Positions 22,664 to 30,241 of a stretch of DNA of 64,000 nucleotides are shown here, one piece after another; the stretch's first letter is position 1, and the number at the start of each line of letters is the position of its first letter. Origin of the DNA: Verrucomicrobiales bacterium (GTDB taxonomy: Bacteria > Verrucomicrobiota > Verrucomicrobiae > Limisphaerales > UBA1100); contig PBLV01000063.1 of NCBI GenBank assembly GCA_002721895.1, positions 1 to 64,000 on the forward strand, in the 5' to 3' direction. Both the position numbers and the translations under genes were made by a program. The notes under the pieces were generated by a model. The model saw only the letters and a list, made by a program, of their open reading frames with translations, ran no database searches and had not been told where the DNA came from.

Positions 22664-22936
22664 TTATTTGGTCTTTTCTCGTTCGCAATTCGCTGATGCT
22701 ATATTTATTTCATCTTCTGCAAGCATTATGTCCCTTTCCCTTTCCTCTATATGGTCATAAGGGTCATCGTATTTATATTTAATACTTTCAATGGAAAAAT
22801 TAGAAGTTCCCATACCTTCGATATGGACTTGATACTCATCCTTCCAGATTGTTATTTGGTCTCCTTTTTCTAATTTATTTGCAATAAAAGAAATATATTC
22901 AAGGTATTTGTCGTGCGGTGATTCAGCCTTCTCCAT
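22664..22936 (-). CDS. hypothetical protein
   Basis: Start MEKAESPHDKYLEYISFIAN, overlapping the upstream gene end; 90 aa with a probable beta-rich centre (GDQITIWKDEYQVHIEGMG) and acidic helix. No family recognised. Confidence 0.5.
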   Translation of the reverse strand: MEKAESPHDKYLEYISFIANKLEKGDQITIWKDEYQVHIEGMGTSNFSIESIKYKYDDPYDHIEERERDIMLAEDEINIASANCEREKTK

Positions 22937-23138
22937 AACTGCCTTTTTCTCCAAAAAGAGCATTCCACTCGTCACGAATATCAATATCGGGCATATTTTC
23001 AAGACCCTCAAATCCATCAAGAAGCATATTAATAATATCAGGTGTGTTCATATTCATTGCTTCTAGTTCTGCTAGGTCAAAACGCATATCCTCTATCGTA
23101 GGTTCGGTCTTTCTTATTTCTCTTGATGTCGTTCTCAT
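22923..23138 (-). CDS. hypothetical protein
   Basis: A 71-aa acidic protein (MRTTSREIRKTEPTIEDMRF). It starts 2 nt after the upstream stop. No family recognised. Confidence 0.55.
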   Translation of the reverse strand: MRTTSREIRKTEPTIEDMRFDLAELEAMNMNTPDIINMLLDGFEGLENMPDIDIRDEWNALFGEKGSYGEG

Positions 23139-23139
23139 T

Positions 23140-23436
23140 TTATTCTTCTTTATACAGGTGGATTGTTATTTGAACATTTTCATTTTCATTAGTGGGAAAA
23201 ACCCACTCAAAGCTTTTATTTTCATGCAGCATTTCTTCAAGTTCTTCGTTGCTAAAAGGTATTGAAATACTGTAATCTTCGTTCATATTTTTTGTGTTAT
23301 TATTTAATTTTCTTCTTGTTGCATTATATTCTAATTCGTCTATATATTCATAGGTTTCTAAGAACTCTTCTTTGCTTAATTTATTAAAGCTTTTTACCAA
23401 ATCCTTGTCGTGGCAAAAGTCTTTATTCGTAGTCAT
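23140..23436 (-). CDS. hypothetical protein
   Basis: A 98-aa protein (MTTNKDFCHDKDLVKSFNKL) with acidic helices and a beta C-terminus (NENVQITIHLYKEE). It overlaps the upstream gene end. No family recognised. Confidence 0.55.
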   Translation of the reverse strand: MTTNKDFCHDKDLVKSFNKLSKEEFLETYEYIDELEYNATRRKLNNNTKNMNEDYSISIPFSNEELEEMLHENKSFEWVFPTNENENVQITIHLYKEE

Positions 23437-23596
23437 TATTTAGTGAAGTGCCACAAGCAACTGCCTCCATTAAGGTCATGCAATATTTGTCCACTTCCTT
23501 TTCGATTTCACTCGCTAGTCTCCGTCTATTAAATCCTCCACCTCGTTGCTTGATATGCTTATTTAACACTTCTAAAATTATTTTATTTAGTTCCAT
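23423..23596 (-). CDS. hypothetical protein
   Basis: The start MELNKIILEVLNKHIKQRGG overlaps the preceding stop; 57 aa with RGGGFNRRRLASEIEKEV, a possible nucleic-acid-binding helix. No family recognised. Confidence 0.5.
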   Translation of the reverse strand: MELNKIILEVLNKHIKQRGGGFNRRRLASEIEKEVDKYCMTLMEAVACGTSLNNDYE

Positions 23597-23945
23597 CTTT
23601 TTCTTCTTCCTCAATAAGTGATAATGCCAATGATTCCAGTTCAAATCCAGCTTGTTTGTATGTTCCAAAGAAATGCCTATCATCCATTTCTAGCCACATA
23701 TTATATGCTATCCCTTTTCGCTCTTTATTTGGTAGCATGGAAATCGACTTCACCATTTTTTTCCAAAATGAATAAGATATTCTTTTTCTTATTAATGCTC
23801 TTGGATAATGTATTTTGATAGGGTGTGAAATAAAATCTTGTGCGCTCTTTGATATTATTAAATTTGGCGTATAATGATTTGGGTTTTTACTTCCCATTCC
23901 TAATGATGTCCTTGAGTTAGTAACTACTGGTATTCTGTTTTGCAT
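23583..23945 (-). CDS. hypothetical basic protein
   Basis: A 120-aa protein (MQNRIPVVTNSRTSLGMGSK) with a basic middle (ISHPIKIHYPRALIRKRISY) and acidic tail. Leaderless start; first gene of a five-gene operon down to 22664. No family recognised. Confidence 0.55.
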   Translation of the reverse strand: MQNRIPVVTNSRTSLGMGSKNPNHYTPNLIISKSAQDFISHPIKIHYPRALIRKRISYSFWKKMVKSISMLPNKERKGIAYNMWLEMDDRHFFGTYKQAGFELESLALSLIEEEEKDGTK

Positions 23946-23951
23946 TATTGT

Positions 23952-23980
23952 AGTCTGGCAGATTCGGGATTATTTGTCAA
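23952..23980 (-). promoter_or_regulatory. early-type leaderless promoter
   Basis: TTGACA, 17-bp spacer, CAGACT, 6 nt to the ATG at 23945. It overlaps the end of the upstream g ene. Confidence 0.8.
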
Positions 23981-24194
23981 GGTTATTTTCCTTTAATTCT
24001 CTAAATACATCTTGCTCCTCTTGCTCATGAATATATTCCATCCAGTCATCGAACACCGAAAGAGCAACTACATAGTTATCGCTTTCTGCACAATATCCAT
24101 CATTGTCAAGTTGGTTCATGTGCATTTTACAACCTTCCACCACTAGGTCGATGGCTTCGCTGATGTGCATGGGCTTATTATTTGAATCACACAC
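23970..24194 (-). CDS. hypothetical acidic protein
   Basis: A 74-aa protein (MCDSNNKPMHISEAIDLVVE), a probable helical bundle; MHISEA is an alternative start. No family recognised. Confidence 0.5.
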   Translation of the reverse strand: MCDSNNKPMHISEAIDLVVEGCKMHMNQLDNDGYCAESDNYVVALSVFDDWMEYIHEQEEQDVFRELKENNLDK

Positions 24195-24209
24195 GCTAGT
24201 ATTTTTTAC

Positions 24210-24401
24210 CTAATCTTTGTTATATTTAAATTCCTCGCAGTATGCAACTTCAGCATTTTGTTTCCATGCTTTGCTTATTTCCCAATCTTCATCGACTGCA
24301 TCAAGAGCTAACTCCTCTGCTTTTTCTTTGGATTCTGCTTTGATGTCATAATGGCGATATGTCGTGCTACTTATTTCTACTTGATACCATTTAGTTTTCA
24401 T
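24210..24401 (-). CDS. hypothetical protein, paralogue of the next upstream gene
   Basis: A 63-aa protein (MKTKWYQVEISSTTYRHYDI) with the strand-strand-helix pattern ESKEKAEELALDAVDEDWEI. It shares this layout with the gene at 24411-24635 (VQEAKNKAWECMEM), so the pair may be diverged duplicates. Confidence 0.55.
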   Translation of the reverse strand: MKTKWYQVEISSTTYRHYDIKAESKEKAEELALDAVDEDWEISKAWKQNAEVAYCEEFKYNKD

Positions 24402-24410
24402 TTATACGAC

Positions 24411-24635
24411 TTAAAAGGGGACATCTTGGCTATCGTGATCCAATTCTCCGACATAGGTTATTTCCCAACCATGCGTCCAATCTGAGCTTCCTCTTCCATA
24501 TTCGTCAGACATTTCCATGCACTCCCATGCTTTATTCTTTGCTTCTTGTACTGAGGTTGCGTTAATTTCAACTGATTCTCTTTTTAGAACCGAAAACTCA
24601 ACCTCGTACCTTTTATTTTTAGTCTCCCCCTTCAT
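24411..24635 (-). CDS. hypothetical protein
   Basis: A 74-aa protein (MKGETKNKRYEVEFSVLKRE), small alpha-beta fold similar in layout to the gene at 24210-24401. It overlaps the upstream gene end. No family recognised. Confidence 0.55.
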   Translation of the reverse strand: MKGETKNKRYEVEFSVLKRESVEINATSVQEAKNKAWECMEMSDEYGRGSSDWTHGWEITYVGELDHDSQDVPF

Positions 24636-24774
24636 TGTCTAGCTTTGCTATTAGTGATTCTAGTTGGCGTATTTTTTCTAGGTTAGATGTTGTAAACTGA
24701 CCTATGCCCTTGGTTACGATGGAACGCTTTAATTCGTCTATTTTACGAATGAGGTAATTGTCTGCGTCCTCCAT
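24619..24774 (-). CDS. hypothetical 51-aa coiled-coil protein
   Basis: MEDADNYLIRKIDELKRSIV through EKIRQLESLIAKLDNEGGD, a probable coiled coil. It overlaps the start of the following gene. Confidence 0.5.
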   Translation of the reverse strand: MEDADNYLIRKIDELKRSIVTKGIGQFTTSNLEKIRQLESLIAKLDNEGGD

Positions 24775-24788
24775 TGAGCATATTTACA

Positions 24789-24965
24789 CTAATCAATATC
24801 GACAGTCTCTCCCAAGAAAACTATAAAAGACTGTTTGGACGCTTTTGCTAATTTCACGGCGGTTCTTCGTGCCTTTGTTCTTCCTTGAACTTCTTCGACC
24901 ACATATAGCCCGTCATATATTTCATAATAACCATCAAAGCTAGGATTTTTTACTACTTTAATCAT
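24789..24965 (-). CDS. hypothetical 58-aa protein
   Basis: MIKVVKNPSFDGYYEIYDGL through AKASKQSFIVFLGETVDID. AAGGAAAC precedes the ATG as ribosome site. Small alpha-beta fold; no family recognised. Confidence 0.55.
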   Translation of the reverse strand: MIKVVKNPSFDGYYEIYDGLYVVEEVQGRTKARRTAVKLAKASKQSFIVFLGETVDID

Positions 24966-25023
24966 TTCGTTTCCTTTTTATCCTTGTTTCTCTCTGTGCG
25001 TATTATGTGTCCAGTTAGGCATC

Positions 25024-25284
25024 TTATTCGCTCCTGTATTTGCCGTCAGCCATATATTTGCATAAACTGCTTGCGTCAGTAAAATGGATAGTTTTAAGAT
25101 CGGAATCCTCGTCCCATCGAGAAAGAATTCCATCCATCATTCCACTTTGCTTAACCTTCTGCCACCAATCATCTGGGTACATGCCCGCTCTTGCCTCTTT
25201 GATTGCGTCACACGCATCCCTCCAATCTTGGGGGGACTGACAGGAGTCCAACCTGTCGAGTTCTTCTTGAGTAATATTTTTCAT
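25024..25284 (-). CDS. hypothetical protein
   Basis: An 86-aa protein (MKNITQEELDRLDSCQSPQD) with WRDACDAIKEARAGMYPDDW. First gene of the operon. No family recognised. Confidence 0.6.
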   Translation of the reverse strand: MKNITQEELDRLDSCQSPQDWRDACDAIKEARAGMYPDDWWQKVKQSGMMDGILSRWDEDSDLKTIHFTDASSLCKYMADGKYRSE

Positions 25285-25293
25285 TATGGTTTA

Positions 25294-25322
25294 ATGTTAG
25301 ACTAATTCTTGGGACTTGTCAA
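25294..25322 (-). promoter_or_regulatory. early-type promoter
   Basis: TTGACA, 17-bp spacer, TAACAT; 9 nt to the ATG at 25284. Confidence 0.75.
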
Positions 25323-25346
25323 GGTTTTTTTATAAATTAAGTAAGA

Positions 25347-25541
25347 TTATCCCCATTGATAAAATAGATTCCCGTTGCCTTGTATGGTCATTCTGTAATT
25401 AGATTTGCATTTCGGGTAATCCCATTTTCCCGCAAAAGAAAAAAGAGCGTCATTTATGGAGTGATACTTCTCTGCGTAAACTTTGGTGCCAGTACGCTTT
25501 AGCACGACTTCTAATGTATATTGCTCACGGAGTCTCCTCAA
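25347..25541 (-). CDS. hypothetical protein
   Basis: A 64-aa basic protein (MRRLREQYTLEVVLKRTGTK), probably beta-rich (YRMTIQGNGNLFYQWG). It overlaps the end of the lipoprotein gene. Confidence 0.5.
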   Translation of the reverse strand: MRRLREQYTLEVVLKRTGTKVYAEKYHSINDALFSFAGKWDYPKCKSNYRMTIQGNGNLFYQWG

Positions 25542-26049
25542 AAGACCTCCCCGTTTTAAGGTCGTATATTACGAGATCTGAATGAGATGAGCTATACTCC
25601 ACAACATATTCGTAAGCTTCGTTATGAGTTCTACAAGTGAACAGTAAATCATTTCCTGCATCGTTTACTTGGCGAACCTCATAACGATAATTAACTTCAC
25701 GCACAATATAAGAGTGACCCCCTTCAAATTCGCTCATATTATTTCGTTTAGCATATTCTTCTGCCTCTGCTTTCGTCGCAAATACGGGATTAATAAAAGG
25801 GTCATTGCCCCATTTCTCGTCATATGCTTGATATAAAATAAAGGGTTGTTTTCTTAGGTCTGCGATTTTGCCATTTGAGAGTGCATGGAGATAGTCTACA
25901 AGTCTCATATTTAAATCTGAAGCCTTCGCCCTCAGAACATCTTCGTCATAGTTCTCCATAGGAATAGGAGAGGTTACTACGGGTTTTTCCGTTGTGACGC
26001 AACCCACCATTAGGATTGCGATTAAGATAATTATGTCTGCTCGTTTCAT
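25525..26049 (-). CDS. lipoprotein
   Basis: MKRADIIILIAILMVGCVTT is a lipoprotein signal with the cysteine at residue 17. The 174-aa protein ends in a beta-rich region (YRYEVRQVNDAGNDLLFTCR) and is probably anchored in the host envelope. No family recognised. Confidence 0.65.
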   Translation of the reverse strand: MKRADIIILIAILMVGCVTTEKPVVTSPIPMENYDEDVLRAKASDLNMRLVDYLHALSNGKIADLRKQPFILYQAYDEKWGNDPFINPVFATKAEAEEYAKRNNMSEFEGGHSYIVREVNYRYEVRQVNDAGNDLLFTCRTHNEAYEYVVEYSSSHSDLVIYDLKTGRSFEETP

Positions 26050-26055
26050 TTTAAT

Positions 26056-26307
26056 TTAAGTCGGAAAGGTCTCTCCCCGTGCATTCCGTTCGCCAAAACT
26101 TTGGGTCTCAGGGTCTAGTGTGAACTCAGCCTCTTCTGGGAACCACTCAAAGGCATCTGGCGAAAAACACTCGTCAACACTTTTGGGGTGATACCCCGCA
26201 GAAACCAATAACCCTTTTATTTGAGGGATTAGCTCTGCTAAATCTGTATCGTCACCTTCGTTTTCCCAACTGAAGGTGCCTCCGTATGATTTAATCGTTA
26301 TTTTCAT
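26056..26307 (-). CDS. hypothetical protein
   Basis: An 83-aa acidic protein (MKITIKSYGGTFSWENEGDD), with ELIPQIKGLLVSAGYHPKSV then acidic beta segments. I have seen this small-protein layout in phages but cannot name it. Confidence 0.55.
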   Translation of the reverse strand: MKITIKSYGGTFSWENEGDDTDLAELIPQIKGLLVSAGYHPKSVDECFSPDAFEWFPEEAEFTLDPETQSFGERNARGETFPT

Positions 26308-26543
26308 TTCTTTGCTATTCTTGCTTTAAGTCTGGCGCGCTCTTTCTTCGCTCCTTTGTTTTTTCCTAAAAGTTTATCCAAGTGGGCAAGTTGTTGCTTG
26401 TCTGAGCGTTTAGCTCTTGCTTCTGCGCATTTCTTTGCACTTTCCTGTCTGCGTTGCCGTTGGGGATGGGTGCATTTTTTTTGCGTAGAAGTAGTAATCT
26501 CTTCGACAACCCTTTTTTGTTCTTGTGGATATTTATTCGCCAT
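26304..26543 (-). CDS. basic hypothetical protein
   Basis: A 79-aa protein rich in K, R, Q and A (KCAEARAKRSDKQQLAHLDK), likely helical and nucleic-acid-binding. ATGA overlap with the next gene. Confidence 0.5.
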   Translation of the reverse strand: MANKYPQEQKRVVEEITTSTQKKCTHPQRQRRQESAKKCAEARAKRSDKQQLAHLDKLLGKNKGAKKERARLKARIAKK

Positions 26544-26545
26544 GT

Positions 26546-26767
26546 TTAAATAAATTGAAATAGTTTAAGTAAAATGATCACTTGCAAGGCTACCGTTGCA
26601 AGCCCGAATAGAGTTCGCAGGAACTCCATTTTATGATTATGCCTATCAAACCAACGCTCTAGCTTGCTTCGGGGGCTCAAATTGTAAGGTTTTTTCCTTC
26701 TCCTGTTCTTGTTTCTTTTTTTATTTTGAAAAGGCGGTCGTGTTAAATCTTTTGGTTTATTGCTCAT
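26546..26767 (-). CDS. small membrane protein with basic N-terminus
   Basis: A 73-aa protein: residues 1-45 are very basic (KNKRRNRRKKP-like) and the C-terminus FGLATVALQVIILLKLFQFI is a transmembrane helix. Probably an N-in membrane protein. First gene of the operon. Confidence 0.5.
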   Translation of the reverse strand: MSNKPKDLTRPPFQNKKRNKNRRRKKPYNLSPRSKLERWFDRHNHKMEFLRTLFGLATVALQVIILLKLFQFI

Positions 26768-26775
26768 TGCGTTAT

Positions 26776-26804
26776 ACTCTACTACATTTTGCTCCTCTTG
26801 TCAA
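26776..26804 (-). promoter_or_regulatory. early-type promoter
   Basis: TTGACA, 17-bp spacer, TAGAGT; about 8 nt to the ATG at 26767. Confidence 0.75.
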
Positions 26805-26809
26805 GGAAA

Positions 26810-27130
26810 TTATTCAATTCCCCATTGTTTCTTATAATCTGCTCTTTGCTCGTCAGAAAGCTTATCCCACCAGTGTTCATCAAAATTCTCCGCTATTGTG
26901 TCCCTGCCAAAATCATCAACAGACCTGCCTTTTGGCATCATGGACTGAATCGCCTCCAGTACTACTTTACCGACACTATCATGAACGGTATTAAAGTTGT
27001 AAGTCATCATGTCCTTGTCGCTACCATAACCAAATTCAATAGTAATATAACAATCATCTATTACATCTGTTCTGTCCGTTACTGGACACTTCATGTTGTT
27101 AGTTATGTTGGATTCGCTGGGATCGGTCAT
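26810..27130 (-). CDS. hypothetical protein
   Basis: Start MTDPSESNITNNMKCPVTDR, in an ATGA overlap. 106 aa with ITIEFGYGSDKDMMTYNFNT and the tail DKLSDEQRADYKKQWGIE. No family recognised. Confidence 0.55.
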   Translation of the reverse strand: MTDPSESNITNNMKCPVTDRTDVIDDCYITIEFGYGSDKDMMTYNFNTVHDSVGKVVLEAIQSMMPKGRSVDDFGRDTIAENFDEHWWDKLSDEQRADYKKQWGIE

Positions 27131-27348
27131 TTTAAATCTCCTTGTTTTATTAATTCTTCCATACATTCAAAAGTCGCATCGCAACGAAGTTTATGAAGTT
27201 CCATCATACCAATAATTATATTCATCTTTTGGTCTTCAGTTAAGCCCTCTTTTGTGTCGAACTCTTTATGCATCATGGCGCTCAAGTCTTCATTCACTTG
27301 ATACAAAGATTGTATACATTCTTCTAATTTAAATCTGTCGTATTTCAT
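27127..27348 (-). CDS. hypothetical helical protein
   Basis: A 73-aa protein (MKYDRFKLEECIQSLYQVNE), helical, ATGA-coupled to the macro-domain gene. No family recognised. Confidence 0.55.
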   Translation of the reverse strand: MKYDRFKLEECIQSLYQVNEDLSAMMHKEFDTKEGLTEDQKMNIIIGMMELHKLRCDATFECMEELIKQGDLK

Positions 27349-27953
27349 GTTGTCCTTTCAAATGCTGACTTTTGCCAATCAGCTGAGGAATCTTTTCCTC
27401 GATCATCATACTTAACTATATAGGTTTCTATCAGAGAGTCAAGAAAAATATCCTCAATTATTGCTTTTATTATTTTCCAATTACCTCCTGCAAGCCCACA
27501 GGAGATGCCGTAAGGCAAGCCCAATGCTTGGCGGTTGCCTGTCTCATGTTGAATGAAAAGCAAATCTTCTTGCATTGCCTTCATTGCTTTCCAGAAATAT
27601 TCATAATTGACTTGCCTGCTCTTTGTTGAATACCCCGATTGGGTATAGAGATTGTAAATTCTTCCTTTGTTGTTTGGTAGAAACATACTCTTGATTTCGG
27701 CTTTAGAGTAACCTCCTAGTTGGACGCGCCAATTCCCGCCGTCATTATATTCATTGCTCCAATGCTCATGATCCGCTTCAAAAGCTTGAGGGTAACGATC
27801 CTTTATTTGCTTGGCAATACCCGCGCCCATTACATTTTGACAATTACAGGAGTGAGCAATGTTGTTGATGCCCAGGTATTTATCGGGATCACTTTCGCAG
27901 TGAGTTGGAAAGTCTAAAAGATTTCCGCCGATGATTTCTACTTCTTTTTTCAT
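27345..27953 (-). CDS. macro-domain protein (ADP-ribose binding/processing)
   Basis: The 202-aa protein starts MKKEVEIIGGNLLDFP and has NIAHSCNCQNVMGAGIAKQI at about residues 30-49 (the N..N..G.GiA ADP-ribose loop of macro domains) and LGLPYGISCGLAGGNWKII near residue 145, the second loop. Such domains bind or hydrolyse ADP-ribose derivatives, e.g. ADP-ribose-1-phosphate; in phages they may recycle NAD products or reverse host ADP-ribosylation. First gene of a three-gene operon. Confidence 0.85.
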   Translation of the reverse strand: MKKEVEIIGGNLLDFPTHCESDPDKYLGINNIAHSCNCQNVMGAGIAKQIKDRYPQAFEADHEHWSNEYNDGGNWRVQLGGYSKAEIKSMFLPNNKGRIYNLYTQSGYSTKSRQVNYEYFWKAMKAMQEDLLFIQHETGNRQALGLPYGISCGLAGGNWKIIKAIIEDIFLDSLIETYIVKYDDRGKDSSADWQKSAFERTT

Positions 27954-27963
27954 TGTTAAAATA

Positions 27964-27992
27964 ACACTACGTCATTATGAATAAAATGTCAA
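27964..27992 (-). promoter_or_regulatory. early-type promoter of the macro-domain operon
   Basis: TTGACA, 17-bp spacer, TAGTGT; 10 nt to the ATG at 27953. It lies directly downstream of tRNA-Met. Confidence 0.7.
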
Positions 27993-27999
27993 GAAAAAA

Positions 28000-28076
28000 T
28001 GGTGGGTTCGCAGGGACTTGAACCCTGAACCTGCCGATTATGAGTCGGATGCTCTAACCTATTGAGCTACGAACCC
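28000..28076 (-). tRNA. tRNA-Met(CAT)
   Basis: The acceptor stem GGGTTCG/CGAACCC, anticodon loop CTCATAA, T loop TTCAAGT and encoded CCA are all present. The normal acceptor pairing at position 1 and TAGCTC D arm suggest an elongator tRNA; a modified Ile2-type identity cannot be excluded. Confidence 0.9.
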
Positions 28077-28082
28077 CTAAAT

Positions 28083-28168
28083 TGGTGCGGATGGTGGGAC
28101 TTGAACCCACACGCCCTACGGGCAACGGATTTTAAGTCCGTAGCGTCTGCCGATTCCGCCACATCCGC
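28083..28168 (-). tRNA. tRNA-Leu(TAA)
   Basis: The acceptor GCGGATG/CATCCGC, a loop with TAA, a long variable arm (GCCCGTAGGGC), T loop TTCAAGT and encoded CCA identify a class II leucine tRNA. Confidence 0.92.
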
Positions 28169-28175
28169 AAAAAAA

Positions 28176-28265
28176 TGGCGGAGAAGGTGGGATTTGAACC
28201 CACGGTTGCGTTTCCGCAACACAACATTTCCAATGTTGCACAATAAGCCTCTCTGTCACCTCTCC
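28176..28265 (-). tRNA. tRNA-Ser(GGA)
   Basis: The acceptor GGAGAGG/CTTCTCC, anticodon loop TTGGAAA, long variable arm (TTGCGGAAACGCAA), T loop TTCAAAT, discriminator G and encoded CCA. Confidence 0.92.
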
Positions 28266-28276
28266 TACTGCCTTAC

Positions 28277-28459
28277 CTATTCATCATGTAATTTCCTCTT
28301 TTTAACTATTTTCCAAACTTTGCCGTCTTTATCAAGGTCGCAACTCCAAAGCATCACTTTGCTGTATAGAGGGTATAACCAAGCAAAGCAGTTAAGGCGC
28401 AAAAACTGAGAAATAAAATCTCCAATGTAGTAAAGAATCTTACTTAAAAATACTTTCAT
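28277..28459 (-). CDS. hypothetical protein between tRNA genes
   Basis: A 60-aa protein (MKVFLSKILYYIGDFISQFL) with an amphipathic N-terminal helix and WSCDLDKDGKVWKIVKKRKL. It lies between tRNA-Ser and tRNA-Thr in the same orientation. Confidence 0.6.
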   Translation of the reverse strand: MKVFLSKILYYIGDFISQFLRLNCFAWLYPLYSKVMLWSCDLDKDGKVWKIVKKRKLHDE

Positions 28460-28474
28460 TTATTTTATTTTTGA

Positions 28475-28550
28475 TGGAGCCACCTGTCGGGATCGAACCG
28501 ACGACATCCTCATTACAAGTGAGGTGCTCTACCAGCTGAGCTAAGGTGGC
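28475..28550 (-). tRNA. tRNA-Thr(TGT)
   Basis: The acceptor GCCACCT/AGGTGGC, anticodon loop CTTGTAA, T loop TTCGATC and encoded CCA. Confidence 0.93.
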
Positions 28551-28724
28551 TTATTTTTTCTTATCTATTTCTTTTAAAATTTCTATTTTTTCTTGTTTTG
28601 TTAAGGCTCTATATTTTTTTTCTGCGCAAATCCATGCCGAGCGAATTCTTTGTGCGTAATGTGCTTTAAAAGTTTTATCGCTTATGAACTGGACTGTAAG
28701 ATAGTCAATTATTTTGTTCTTCAT
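28551..28724 (-). CDS. hypothetical 57-aa basic protein
   Basis: MKNKIIDYLTVQFISDKTFK through EKIEILKEIDKKK. Its stop abuts the tRNA-Thr 5' end. A short ORF (MKHEEQNN) overlaps its start in another frame, recalling the leader ORFs at 7557 and 22529. No family recognised. Confidence 0.55.
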   Translation of the reverse strand: MKNKIIDYLTVQFISDKTFKAHYAQRIRSAWICAEKKYRALTKQEKIEILKEIDKKK

Positions 28725-28748
28725 GCTTCATGGTACACCCCTCGTCAT

Positions 28749-28892
28749 TCAAAGCAACACACTAATAATAAAGCCAATTGTTTTAAATATTTTTAATTCT
28801 GGAAGAGTGATGAACTTAAAAAACCTTTTACTACCTTGAGCTTGAAGTACTAACTCTCTAGTATTTATATACTTATGTTTTAAAAAATTCAT
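28749..28892 (-). CDS. hypothetical 47-aa protein
   Basis: MNFLKHKYINTRELVLQAQG with a hydrophobic C-terminus (IGFIISVLL). It starts immediately at the stop of the upstream gene (TAGATG). Possibly a membrane peptide. Confidence 0.45.
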   Translation of the reverse strand: MNFLKHKYINTRELVLQAQGSKRFFKFITLPELKIFKTIGFIISVLL

Positions 28893-29162
28893 CTACCAAC
28901 TGCCAAAGGTTATATTTTCTCTATTATTTGGATGATCTTTGATCTCTTTTAATATTTGTCTTAGAATATCTTTTTGGGCAAGTATTTTTAGCCTACCCCC
29001 TGACCTTGGGCATTTCTCGCATTGCTTATCGAGAGTCTTGATCATATCCTCTATTATCGTACGATCAAACCTCCCCTTGTAAGACCACCCCAAGTCAAAG
29101 CCCCTCCGCAAGCCCTTGTCGTGAGCTTTCTCAAACTCATTATTTAATCCGTCCTCAAACAT
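28893..29162 (-). CDS. hypothetical protein
   Basis: An 89-aa protein (MFEDGLNNEFEKAHDKGLRR) with LDKQCEKCPRSGGRLKILAQ, one CxxC. No family recognised. Confidence 0.55.
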   Translation of the reverse strand: MFEDGLNNEFEKAHDKGLRRGFDLGWSYKGRFDRTIIEDMIKTLDKQCEKCPRSGGRLKILAQKDILRQILKEIKDHPNNRENITFGSW

Positions 29163-29164
29163 AA

Positions 29165-29359
29165 TTAAAGAGAGTGTTTGCTTCCTATTCTCGCCATTTC
29201 TGTCATTGTTGAGTAATGATCCTCAATAAACAGGAGCATGGGTCTTAATACATTATTGATAAGATGTTGATCTTCCTCATTATGACTTGAGGATAACCTC
29301 TTTATTTCGCGTGAAATAAGATCTTGAAGGGTTGGTTCTGATTCTGATACAATACTCAT
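29165..29359 (-). CDS. hypothetical protein
   Basis: Start MSIVSESEPTLQDLISREIK, in a TAATG overlap; 64 aa, helical. No family recognised. Confidence 0.55.
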   Translation of the reverse strand: MSIVSESEPTLQDLISREIKRLSSSHNEEDQHLINNVLRPMLLFIEDHYSTMTEMARIGSKHSL

Positions 29360-29706
29360 TATTCCCCCGATCTTCCTCCAGTGGATTCCCACAACGCTTG
29401 TTCGTTGCTCATTTCACCGCCAATAGGCTCTTTTGCTTCATCAATTTCTTTTTCTATTTCACTTGCCCGTTCTGCATCAGCCTCTGCGAAATCTTCAAAT
29501 CCTGGGGGGTAATCGGGAATATATTGCCAATGAGTCACATCCCCCGTAAGAAATCCGAAATTGCCACCAAAGACATGACCTGTTTCGGGGCAATAATCTC
29601 CATCAATTCCGAAATAAAACCCCACCGAAACCCCTGTTCCTTCAAAGAAATAAAGCAACCTCTCGCCTTTGGGCGGTGTTTCGTCCTCTATTTTAATCCA
29701 TTTCAT
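29359..29706 (-). CDS. DUF551-like phage protein
   Basis: The 115-aa protein has the DUF551 signature: MKWIKIEDETPPKGERLLYF at the start and GDVTHWQYIPDYPPGF around residues 55-70 (the W.p.P.e..V and VTHW.PlP motifs). Homologues are common in phages; function unknown. ATGA-coupled. Confidence 0.75.
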   Translation of the reverse strand: MKWIKIEDETPPKGERLLYFFEGTGVSVGFYFGIDGDYCPETGHVFGGNFGFLTGDVTHWQYIPDYPPGFEDFAEADAERASEIEKEIDEAKEPIGGEMSNEQALWESTGGRSGE

Positions 29707-29819
29707 TTTTTAAATTTATTATCGACCCAAACCTTGTAAGTATAGAGCATCATCAACATAAATGTCAACAACAATCCATCAGCCCATGTCAAGTCCCATA
29801 ATTCTTTTATCTCACTCAT
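29703..29819 (-). CDS. small single-pass membrane protein
   Basis: A 38-aa ORF (MSEIKELWDLTWADGLLLTF) with a transmembrane helix (LLLTFMLMMLYTYKVWV). ATGA overlaps at both ends support translation. Confidence 0.6.
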   Translation of the reverse strand: MSEIKELWDLTWADGLLLTFMLMMLYTYKVWVDNKFKK

Positions 29820-30136
29820 TCTCTGCTTCTTTTCATTTGGTTTATTGATTTTTCTTCTTCCGAGGGTTCCTTTTCTGTGATAAATTTATTTAAAATTCCT
29901 TCTTCTATATATAATTCAGATTCTATCATGGGAATTATTGTTTCCCCTATCTCTATTTGATTATCGACACAAGACAAAGACTCAAGTAGTGAGACTATGC
30001 TTTTTCCGATATTAGCTCTACTCTCTGTACCACTAAGGAACAAATTGTCGGCAGTCACAAGCATAAGGTCATCAAGTTTAATGATGATTGCAGATACTTG
30101 ATCTGAGTTACCTCTTATTCCTAGTTTAATTTTCAT
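29816..30136 (-). CDS. hypothetical protein
   Basis: Start MKIKLGIRGNSDQVSAIIIK because the ATG is embedded in the conserved duplicated element (30135-30181). 106 aa, acidic helical C-terminus. No family recognised. Confidence 0.55.
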   Translation of the reverse strand: MKIKLGIRGNSDQVSAIIIKLDDLMLVTADNLFLSGTESRANIGKSIVSLLESLSCVDNQIEIGETIIPMIESELYIEEGILNKFITEKEPSEEEKSINQMKRSRE

Positions 30137-30181
30137 GTCGATATTTCTTATTTTGTAAACATATATTTGTAATGTGTCGAT
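30135..30181. repeat. duplicated regulatory-looking element, copy B
   Basis: ATGTCGAT, TTTTGTAAACA and AATGTGTCGAT in the same order as at 5253-5303. On the minus strand it directly precedes and includes the ATG at 30136, so it probably is a promoter or operator. Confidence 0.5.
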
Positions 30182-30241
30182 TAGACAACCATATCGTAAA
30201 CCATGCACATTACCAAAAAAATAGCAATATAGAAAAAGGGG

